Assembly: GCA_016765335.1 (NCBI GenBank)
Contig: JAESQE010000396.1
Location: 1-7,984 of the forward strand
DNA length: 7,984 nt
Source: Planctomycetaceae bacterium
GTDB taxonomy: Bacteria; Planctomycetota; Planctomycetia; Planctomycetales; Planctomycetaceae
Direction of reading: 5' to 3'
The notes under the pieces were generated by a model. The model searched no databases. It saw only the letters and a program-made list of their open reading frames with translations, and was not told the origin of the DNA. A program made the position numbers and the translations under genes. This document shows, one piece after another, positions 1 through 5,641 of the stretch. Position 1 is the first letter of the stretch; each line of letters opens with the position of its first letter.

Positions 1-602
1 TACATAAATGCTTTCCCGGAGTTACCCTTTACACACAACACAGTGCTGACACGGAAGTTGAGCCTCTGCTAGCTAATTATCCACTTTGCAGAAATTCTCG
101 GCGTCAAGGCCTGATGGCTAGAAAGTTTTTTGACTGCTTGCTTCTTGGTGATGCTAAACAGATAATTGTGGCTGATTCTGATCTTCTTTTTTTTCAGGAT
201 CCATTAGAAATTACTGTTCAACACGAAGGTATGAATACGTTCATTGAAGATCAATGGACTAATTATCTTCTTCCCATCGAAGAAATAAAGCGACGAATCG
301 GTGTAAATATTCCTGAGCGAATTAATGCGGGTTTCGCTCGAATCCAAAAATCCTTTGCAAGTCTCGATGATATTGAAAAGATGCTGGAACTCCTTCCTGA
401 GCTTCAGGATGGTCGCTTTGGATTTGACCAACTGCTATTTGCAATCCTATGCACAAAAGCAGGATTGGTTCGAGTCGGTGATGACTACCGGATGCTTCCT
501 CGCAAAGAGAATGAGGCAATCGTTATTCACTACACTCGGGTAATCAGGGAAAAACTATACTTAGATGGAATCCCTTATTTAGCCCATAGATATGGTTTAT
601 AA
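1..602 (+). CDS. GT-A-fold (GT8-like) glycosyltransferase, 5'-truncated by the window edge
   Basis: The reading frame is open from base 3 to the TAA at 600-602, giving 199 visible residues; the true start lies left of the window. The internal ATG at 114 has no good Shine-Dalgarno and would cut the domain, so it is not taken as the start. The segment IIVADSDLLFFQDP carries a DXD-type metal/nucleotide-sugar motif (DSD, bases 174-182) after a hydrophobic strand, as in GT-A enzymes. Further on are INAGFARI, DQLLFAIL and VIHYT, which match in order the NAG, DQ and C-terminal His elements of GT8-type and related nucleotide-diphospho-sugar transferases. No membrane helix is visible. The likely role is transfer of a sugar from an activated nucleotide sugar during surface polysaccharide synthesis, inferred from three GT4 genes starting 65 bases downstream on the same strand. 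Donor and acceptor cannot be read. GT-A assignment is fairly secure; GT8 rather than another GT-A family is less so. Confidence 0.75.
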   Translation, partial: HKCFPGVTLYTQHSADTEVEPLLANYPLCRNSRRQGLMARKFFDCLLLGDAKQIIVADSDLLFFQDPLEITVQHEGMNTFIEDQWTNYLLPIEEIKRRIGVNIPERINAGFARIQKSFASLDDIEKMLELLPELQDGRFGFDQLLFAILCTKAGLVRVGDDYRMLPRKENEAIVIHYTRVIREKLYLDGIPYLAHRYGL

Positions 603-667
603 AAAGTCTTCAGGTGAAATCAAGAATTCCCAACGATCACATGGTTAATATTCTGGATGACTAAGGC

Positions 668-1819
668 ATGAAAATCACTTTTCTTACTGTGATGCCGTCG
701 CCTTATGTGCAAGATCTTTTTGCAGCATTGAATGACGATCCTCGTATTGATCTTCGAGTTCTGTACATGGAACAAGAAGCACCGGATACTCATTGGGGTG
801 AGCAGGAGATGCCTTCGTATGCAAAGGTACTTCCTGGTCGATGGATTGGTTTCCATGGGGCAAGAATCCATATCAACCCTACGGTCCGCCGTGAGCTAGC
901 AAATCATCCCGCTGACTTGGTTGTCGTGGTTGGGTATGTTGGTATTACGAATCAGATTGCCATGCGATACCTCTCTCGTAGAAATCTTCCTTGGGTTTTT
1001 TGGGGAGAGATACCGGGGTTTCAATCACGTGGTTGGTTTGGCTCAAAGCTTCGAAGCATAGCCCAGCGCGCGATGAAATCGGCATCCGGCATAGCTGCTG
1101 TCGGTTCGCATGCCGTTCGGTCCTACAGCGAGATTGTCACAAAGCTGAAATGCTCTGACATTCCGATACACAACATTCCTTATCACTGTAATATGTCGGA
1201 CTACATCGAAGCAGCCAAAACAAGAAAACCATCAAATTCTACAAATTCTGCTCCAATTCGTTTTCTTTACTGTGGTCAATTAATTAAACGCAAAGGGGTG
1301 GACCTGCTTATTGAAGCATTCACTCGCCTGGCTGAACAGGAAAAAGATGTCAGGTTAACACTTGCTGGAGAAGGACCACTCCACGAATGCCTCAAAGCTT
1401 CGTTGCCGCGAGATGTTGCAGAAAAGGTAACATTTTTGGGATTTCGCCCTGTGAATGATCTTCCTGAAATTTTTGCGGAATCAGATATTTTCATCTTACC
1501 CTCTCGGCACGATGGCTGGGGGGTTGTTGTCAACCAGGCCATTGCAGCTGGCATGCCTGTAATCGCGACCGATCAGGTGGGAGCAGCCAATGATTTGGTT
1601 ATTCCGAATGAAAATGGTTTCCGAATTCCGGCAGAATCCTCCACTGCAATTTACGAGGCAATGAACCACTTTGCATGCCACCCCGAATCAATCACAAAAT
1701 ACGCAGAACGCTCCCAGCAAATCGCAGAAATAGTCTCGATGGACAGTGCAGTTAATGACTGGCACTGTTTCTTTAAATCAGCCTTAGATTGGCATAGAAA
1801 AAATCGAGAACTATCATGA
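668..1819 (+). CDS. GT4-family (GT-B fold) glycosyltransferase with altered EX7E motif
   Basis: A 383-residue protein, normal length for GT4. The N-terminal half (about 1-175) is the acceptor-binding Rossmann domain, starting MKITFLTVMPSPY. The C-terminal half opens with FLYCGQLIKRKGVDLLIEAF (199-218), containing the basic RKG that normally binds donor phosphates. LAGEGPL (232-238) and the DIFILPSRHDGWG stretch (273-285) follow. The usual E-x7-E donor motif reads Asp282-x7-Gln290. Asp at the first position is familiar in the HDGWG subgroup, but Gln at the second is unusual and could affect nucleotide-sugar binding. The ATG at 668 is the first possible start, because an in-frame TAA lies at 662-664; a weak GGA (655-657) precedes it. 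The stop overlaps the next start in ATGA (1816-1819), so the two are probably translationally coupled. The likely role is cytoplasmic sugar transfer for an exopolysaccharide repeat unit; specificity is unknown. Confidence 0.9.
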   Translation: MKITFLTVMPSPYVQDLFAALNDDPRIDLRVLYMEQEAPDTHWGEQEMPSYAKVLPGRWIGFHGARIHINPTVRRELANHPADLVVVVGYVGITNQIAMRYLSRRNLPWVFWGEIPGFQSRGWFGSKLRSIAQRAMKSASGIAAVGSHAVRSYSEIVTKLKCSDIPIHNIPYHCNMSDYIEAAKTRKPSNSTNSAPIRFLYCGQLIKRKGVDLLIEAFTRLAEQEKDVRLTLAGEGPLHECLKASLPRDVAEKVTFLGFRPVNDLPEIFAESDIFILPSRHDGWGVVVNQAIAAGMPVIATDQVGAANDLVIPNENGFRIPAESSTAIYEAMNHFACHPESITKYAERSQQIAEIVSMDSAVNDWHCFFKSALDWHRKNRELS

Positions 1820-2979
1820 AGATACTACTTGTATCAGCCTCTTCTGGCTCACGAGGTGGAGGAGAGTTTTACTTTCTGGCTCTGGCAACCGGTCTTGTTG
1901 AATTAGGGCACGATGTCCATATCGCAATGTCAAAACACAGCAACATGGACGAATTTGCTGAATCGATATCCCAAATCTGCCCTGTACTTCGATGGCCGAT
2001 TCGTAATACATACCATCGCCATTTACGGACACTCAGCGCAGTGCGGGATGCAAAAAGCCAGAAACAACTGGCCACATTAATGACGAACTTTTCTCCCGAT
2101 ATTATCCACATCAATAAGCAAAACTTAGAAGATGGACTGGATATCTTATATGCAGCAATGATGACAACGATTCCAGTCAGTGCGACAGTACATGTGACTC
2201 GAAGTATGAGAGAATTGAAAGCAGCCGGAGGCTGGATTCGGGATATCATTGCTCGAAAAGCATTTAGTCAGACTCAAATTCCACTCATTGCGACCTCTCC
2301 ACAATGCACTCACGATCTCCGTGAGTTTCTTGGTAAAAAGGACTCACCACAAGTTTATAATGTCACCAACGGCGCGTTTCCAGCCGAGGGGCAACGAGAA
2401 ACAATTAGGGCAGAATGGGGAGTGGATCAAAACACTATCGTTTTAGGAACTGTTGCTCGAATTGAACACCAGAAAAACCCACTTTTTCTCTGTTCTGTTT
2501 TATCAAAACTACCTGAGCACGTTCACTTGGTCTGGGTGGGAGACGGTTCCGAGAGGACAATTTTAGAACACGAAATCGCAAAGTACAATTTGGAAGGTCG
2601 TGTTCACCTCGATGGCTGGCGAGATGATGCACGTCAACGGATGTCGGGCTTCGACGTGTTTGTTCTTCCTTCCATTTACGAAGGCTTTCCCTTCGCAATT
2701 CTTGAAGCAATGTCTGCTTCACTGCCATGCGTCGTGTCGCTAGTGGATGGAACAAAAGATGCAATTAGCACTGGCGAAACGGGCTATCTTCTTCCCGTTA
2801 ACGACAAAGATGCCTGGACTGAAACGCTCAAATCACTTGTTAAAAACCCGAATAAAAGACAAACAATAGGAAAGAACGCTCGTCAATCGTATCATAACCA
2901 ATTCAGTCTCCAGGCGATGGCTGAGCGAACCGTTGCGGTTTATGAAAATGTGATCAGCAAGCACAAAGAAAAAGCATAA
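1816..2979 (+). CDS. GT4-family (GT-B fold) glycosyltransferase
   Basis: A 387-residue retaining-type glycosyltransferase with both Rossmann domains. The N-terminal domain begins MKILLVSASSGSRGGGEFYF, with the Gly-rich loop followed by a helix typical of GT4, and FSPDIIHIN (92-100) ends its central sheet. The C-terminal domain begins near 207 with VLGTVARIEHQKNP, where Arg215 and Lys220 are placed as the donor-phosphate ligands. VWVGDGSER (239-247) and VFVLPSIYEGFPFAILEAMS follow, with an intact E-x7-E pair, Glu289 and Glu297. The start overlaps the previous stop by four bases, with only a weak GAG upstream, consistent with translational coupling. The next GT4 gene starts 31 bases downstream. 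There is no signal peptide or membrane segment, so the enzyme is cytoplasmic or peripherally membrane-associated. It probably adds one sugar to a lipid-linked glycan; donor and acceptor cannot be deduced. Family assignment is secure. Confidence 0.93.
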   Translation: MKILLVSASSGSRGGGEFYFLALATGLVELGHDVHIAMSKHSNMDEFAESISQICPVLRWPIRNTYHRHLRTLSAVRDAKSQKQLATLMTNFSPDIIHINKQNLEDGLDILYAAMMTTIPVSATVHVTRSMRELKAAGGWIRDIIARKAFSQTQIPLIATSPQCTHDLREFLGKKDSPQVYNVTNGAFPAEGQRETIRAEWGVDQNTIVLGTVARIEHQKNPLFLCSVLSKLPEHVHLVWVGDGSERTILEHEIAKYNLEGRVHLDGWRDDARQRMSGFDVFVLPSIYEGFPFAILEAMSASLPCVVSLVDGTKDAISTGETGYLLPVNDKDAWTETLKSLVKNPNKRQTIGKNARQSYHNQFSLQAMAERTVAVYENVISKHKEKA

Positions 2980-2997
2980 TGATACAATTTTCAAAAC

Positions 2998-3002
2998 GGA
3001 GG
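2998..3002 (+). promoter_or_regulatory. Strong Shine-Dalgarno deciding a GTG start
   Basis: GGAGG sits 8 bases before the GTG at 3011. It is the best ribosome binding site near this gene and settles the non-ATG start of the third GT4 glycosyltransferase. Confidence 0.8.
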
Positions 3003-3010
3003 CTCCTCGC

Positions 3011-4180
3011 GTGAATATACTTCACGTCATTCCTTACATGCACCCCAATGCCGGGGGGCCACCGGTTGTTGCGGATCGGTTTTGTCAAGAATTGAAATCT
3101 TGCGGGCATCGTGTCTCTGTGATTACAACCGATGCACTAAGCCCAGCTGATGATACCGATTGGACCAAACCGTTTGAGCAAAGATACGATTTCACGGCGT
3201 TCCCATCACTGCGAAAAAACGCCTTTGGTTATTCCCGTCAATTGAAACCGCTGCTGAAAAACAGAATCCGTGAGTTTGATCTGGTCCACATACACAACTT
3301 GTGGAGCTACATGAACATTGCAACAAGCAAAGTTTGTCGCAAGTTCAATGTGCCTTATGTCGTCAGCACGCATGGCATGCTGGACCCCAATTCGCTGTCT
3401 CGGAAATCGTTGAAGAAAAAATGGTATGGGCGATTGATCGAGTTTCCACAACTTCGCCGTGCAAACGGGATGATCTATACTCACGAAGAAGAACTTGCTT
3501 TGGCGAACTCAAGTTGTTCTCATCTACCGCCTTGCTATGTCATTCCGCTGGGAGCAGACGAACCAGTCAAAGAAGGTATTACCGAGGCCAAAGCTGACAT
3601 CATGAAGATGTTTCCAACCTTGGCAGGAAAAAAACTGATACTGTTTTTTGGTCGCATCCATCCGAAGAAAGGGCTTGATCTTCTCATCCCTGCAATGGCG
3701 ATGCTTTCGAAAAAAATGCCTGATGCTCATCTGGTTCTAGCTGGCCCTATTGATAATAGCTACCGGGAAAAGATTGATCGCCTGATCAAAGAGCACCAAC
3801 TGGAATCACAGATTACATTTACAGGGGCAGTTTACGATGCACGTAAATGGGCTTTGTTATCCCTGTCTGATACGTTTGTATTGCCTTCTTACCAGGAGAA
3901 TTTTGCAATCACCGTAGCCGAAGCACTGCGGGTTGGACTACCCGTGGTGTTAAGTGAGCACGTTAATATCTGGCAAGATATTGTTTCTGCCCAGGCAGGA
4001 CTAAATTGTCAACTCGATCCAGCTGATATTGCCAGCAAGCTAGAACAAGTGCTTTCTGACGAAGATTTGCATCGCAAACTTTCAGAAAATGGTCCTCCGC
4101 TCGTAGAACGTCAATTCACTTGGAAAGTGGCTGGCGTAAAGCTTCTGGAAAGCTATCAGCAGGTTCTTGCTTCAAAATGA
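3011..4180 (+). CDS. GT4-family (GT-B fold) glycosyltransferase, GTG start
   Basis: A 389-residue protein. The GTG at 3011 is chosen because a perfect GGAGG (2998-3002) lies 8 bases upstream and translation gives a canonical GT4 N-terminus, MNILHVIPYMHPNAGGPPVV. FDLVHIHNLWSYMN (89-102) and VVSTHGMLDP (117-126) are typical acceptor-domain motifs. The donor domain starts with LILFFGRIHPKKGLDLL (209-225), with Arg215 and Lys220 placed for phosphate binding. LVLAGP (241-246) and VLPSYQENFAITVAEAL follow, with E-x7-E intact at Glu296 and Glu304. The C-terminal TWKVAGVKLLESYQQVL helix is the family's usual ending. It is the third GT4 gene in a row and probably shares a transcript with the two before it. 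The strong Shine-Dalgarno suggests independent, efficient initiation, unlike the coupled gene upstream. Its stop overlaps an ATG in another ATGA (4177-4180). Role: sugar transfer in polysaccharide assembly; substrate unknown. Confidence 0.93.
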   Translation: MNILHVIPYMHPNAGGPPVVADRFCQELKSCGHRVSVITTDALSPADDTDWTKPFEQRYDFTAFPSLRKNAFGYSRQLKPLLKNRIREFDLVHIHNLWSYMNIATSKVCRKFNVPYVVSTHGMLDPNSLSRKSLKKKWYGRLIEFPQLRRANGMIYTHEEELALANSSCSHLPPCYVIPLGADEPVKEGITEAKADIMKMFPTLAGKKLILFFGRIHPKKGLDLLIPAMAMLSKKMPDAHLVLAGPIDNSYREKIDRLIKEHQLESQITFTGAVYDARKWALLSLSDTFVLPSYQENFAITVAEALRVGLPVVLSEHVNIWQDIVSAQAGLNCQLDPADIASKLEQVLSDEDLHRKLSENGPPLVERQFTWKVAGVKLLESYQQVLASK

Positions 4181-4323
4181 TACCTAATCTAAGAAAACGA
4201 CCGATCCGTCATTTTCTTCACATAACTCCCATTTTACCAGATACACCACTTGCATCTATTTTACCATTAAGTATACAATCGGATCCAACTGTGCATGAGA
4301 CGTTAGATTGGCAGCATATCTAG
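4177..4323 (+). CDS. Small ATGA-coupled ORF, hypothetical or remnant
   Basis: A 48-codon frame begins at the ATG inside the ATGA that ends the third GT4 gene and stops at TAG 4321-4323. The predicted peptide begins MIPNLRKRPIRHFLHITPIL, basic then mildly hydrophobic, and ends DWQHI. It has no recognisable domain, no convincing transmembrane helix and no close Shine-Dalgarno, so it would depend on coupling to the upstream gene. The ATGA arrangement copies the junction at 1816-1819, which is the main reason to list it. It could be a real small protein, the 5' stub of a glycosyltransferase or other gene otherwise deleted, or chance: an ATG before a terminal TGA is common. I do not recognise it, and coding status is uncertain. 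Confidence 0.3.
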   Translation: MIPNLRKRPIRHFLHITPILPDTPLASILPLSIQSDPTVHETLDWQHI

Positions 4324-4547
4324 ACAGATAGAAATGTTGAACAATCTTGGTGAAAATTGGGGTTATTACAGTTGTCAGTTTATATCCGCCCCGGCACTTT
4401 CGGAAAGATAGGAAAAATGCTAAGAATTTGTCACTAGACAGTTGCATTAAAGAAACAGAGTTGGTAAAAAGTACATTACGGGTAAAGAACCAGAACAGTA
4501 TCGTTCATTTAACTGAAAAGCAGAAATTAAAGAAAAAGGACTTCAAA
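4324..4547 (+). other. Leader/intergenic region before the PEP-CTERM gene
   Basis: With the doubtful small ORF before it, this makes 367 bases between confirmed genes (4181-4547). No terminator-like hairpin with a T run is seen after the glycosyltransferases, so read-through into the PEP-CTERM gene is possible. The best sigma-70-like pair is TTGCAT (4442-4447), a 17-base spacer, then TAAAAA (4465-4470); it is weak (3/6 and 4/6). The octamer CTAGACAG occurs twice (4320-4327 and 4434-4441), and the second copy overlaps the small inverted repeat TGTC-ACTA-GACA (4429-4440). The frame of the downstream gene stays open back to TGA 4338-4340, but that extension does not look like part of the exported protein. 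Confidence 0.4.
4536..4540 (+). promoter_or_regulatory. Shine-Dalgarno deciding the PEP-CTERM protein start
   Basis: AAGGA lies 7 bases before the ATG at 4548. It fixes the start immediately before the signal peptide and argues against the longer in-frame version beginning at TTG 4347 or GTG 4350. Confidence 0.75.
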
Positions 4548-5228
4548 ATGAAATTATTTGTTTATTCCACAGCAGTCGCACTGATGTTGTGCAGCTCCGC
4601 CTCGGCAAGCTTGGTGATTGATGATTTTTCAACTGGTGTTACCATTAATGGTGCAGGGTCAGCTTCAGGGCCAGTAAATCTGGGTACGCGTGATATCACA
4701 TTTGCGGATGTTAGCCCTAGCAGCAGCGTTACATCAGGAGCTGGTGTCTTTACAGCGACGTTTGGAAATTTGTATGGGGCGATTGATCAACTCACCATGG
4801 TTTACACTCTTTCTTCTCCTGTCGACCTACACTCAAGTGGAGCTTTTCCAGGTAGCCCACTAGTTTTAGATCTCTTTGACGTTGTAAACGGAACCTTTGA
4901 CCTTAAAGTGACGTACGATGGAGCAGCCGGTACTGCATCTACAATGGTTGCAATTACCGGAGCCGGTCCAATTGGAATAAACGGTTCAGTTTTCGGAAAT
5001 GGTGCACTCGCCTCTGCTGTTGATAAAATCACTTTGGTATTTAATGCCACATCGGATGTATCAGATGGCTTCGGCGGTACTTTTTCTAGATTTAGTAGTA
5101 ATTCTGCTTCAATCGCAGCTGTTCCTGAACCTACTTCACTTGCGTTGCTTGGAGCATCTATGTTTGGTGGATTTGGGGTTGTTGCCCGCCGACGTAAGAA
5201 AAAACTTGTGACAGAAGTTAAAGCTTGA
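4548..5228 (+). CDS. PEP-CTERM sorting domain protein (exosortase substrate)
   Basis: A 226-residue exported protein. Residues 1-20 form a Sec signal peptide: MKLF, a hydrophobic core, then cleavage expected after ASA (18-20). The mature part (21-190) is rich in Gly, Ser, Thr, Ala and Asp, lacks Cys, and alternates short beta-like segments, suggesting an all-beta extracellular domain of unrecognised family. The C-terminus is a complete PEP-CTERM signal: VPEP at 192-195 (bases 5121-5132), a hydrophobic helix of about 19 residues, then the basic cluster ARRRKKK. Seven further residues, LVTEVKA, follow the cluster, a little longer than the usual ending. In this family the tail holds the protein in the inner membrane until an exosortase cleaves near the PEP motif. 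The start at 4548 is set by AAGGA and the signal peptide. An intrinsic terminator follows. The exosortase encoded downstream is the obvious processing enzyme. The role is probably as a surface or matrix protein; its binding partner cannot be inferred. Confidence 0.92.
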   Translation: MKLFVYSTAVALMLCSSASASLVIDDFSTGVTINGAGSASGPVNLGTRDITFADVSPSSSVTSGAGVFTATFGNLYGAIDQLTMVYTLSSPVDLHSSGAFPGSPLVLDLFDVVNGTFDLKVTYDGAAGTASTMVAITGAGPIGINGSVFGNGALASAVDKITLVFNATSDVSDGFGGTFSRFSSNSASIAAVPEPTSLALLGASMFGGFGVVARRRKKKLVTEVKA

Positions 5229-5260
5229 ATTAAATAACGGTTTACCCGTGAAGTTCAGAA

Positions 5261-5290
5261 AACGCCGGCATTTATGTCCGGCGTTTTTTT
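5261..5290 (+). terminator. Rho-independent terminator after the PEP-CTERM gene
   Basis: AACGCCGG (5261-5268) pairs perfectly with CCGGCGTT (5278-5285) around a 9-base loop. The run of seven T residues (5284-5290) overlaps the 3' end of the stem. The GC-rich stem plus T tract is a textbook intrinsic terminator. It lies 32 bases after the stop codon and separates this transcript from the exosortase gene. Confidence 0.92.
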
Positions 5291-5641
5291 ACGTGTACTT
5301 CTAAAAAATGTTTTCCCCTTACCACGAAGTAGTTAGTGCAGAATTTAAACCGGCCTTTTCGGGTCTATCTTTTCCTAGAGGATCTGGAACTCAGATTTTA
5401 GAGAGATCTTTGAATAATTTACTTGATTTTGAGTGCATTCTACGGTCTTATACTGCCAGTCAGTGTTTATCGGTCTATGCTAGAATTATAGATCGCTCAT
5501 TAACAACTTGATAAATGTAACGTGATGGCAACCCGAGTCAAAGTTCAGGCCATCCTGCTAAGCATCCAACACTTTTGGCAGATTGTTTTCTGTCGCTGTG
5601 TCCCACAAATAATATTTATCACTCGCCTTCGGATTTACTCC
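5291..5641 (+). other. Intergenic region and probable leader of the exosortase gene
   Basis: Together with the terminator this is just over 400 bases without a supported gene. A 67-codon frame (5308-5511) has no Shine-Dalgarno, signal peptide or recognisable motif and is considered chance. The notable content is an extended -10 element at 5478-5486 and a second TATACT (5449-5454, 5/6 to consensus) with no well-spaced -35 box. The exosortase frame is open through the last 120 bases, from GTG 5522. Confidence 0.4.
5478..5486 (+). promoter_or_regulatory. Candidate extended -10 promoter for the exosortase gene
   Basis: TGC-TAGAAT fits the extended -10 pattern TGN-TATAAT, with a complete TG extension and 5/6 in the hexamer. 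No good -35 is seen, which extended -10 promoters tolerate. Transcription would start near 5493, after the terminator, leaving a leader of about 150 bases before ATG 5642 or about 30 before the alternative starts at 5522/5525. This is pattern matching only. Confidence 0.3.

Noticed and set aside
4347..4547. Longer version of the PEP-CTERM protein starting at TTG 4347 or GTG 4350 (67 extra residues)
   Set aside because: It would bury the signal peptide behind a charged, lysine-rich stretch; AAGGA at 4536-4540 and the MKLF signal start at 4548 are clearly better.
4548..4610. Cys15 in the signal peptide as a lipoprotein attachment site
   Set aside because: The preceding residues Leu-Met-Leu do not fit a lipobox, which needs a small residue just before Cys; the ASA site at 18-20 fits signal peptidase I.
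5308..5511. 67-codon forward frame between the terminator and the exosortase
   Set aside because: No Shine-Dalgarno, no recognisable motif or compositional sign of coding, and it overlaps the likely promoter of the exosortase gene.
5576..5595. Possible sigma-54 -24/-12 promoter (TGGCA) upstream of the exosortase
   Set aside because: The TGGCA has no properly spaced TTGC element downstream.
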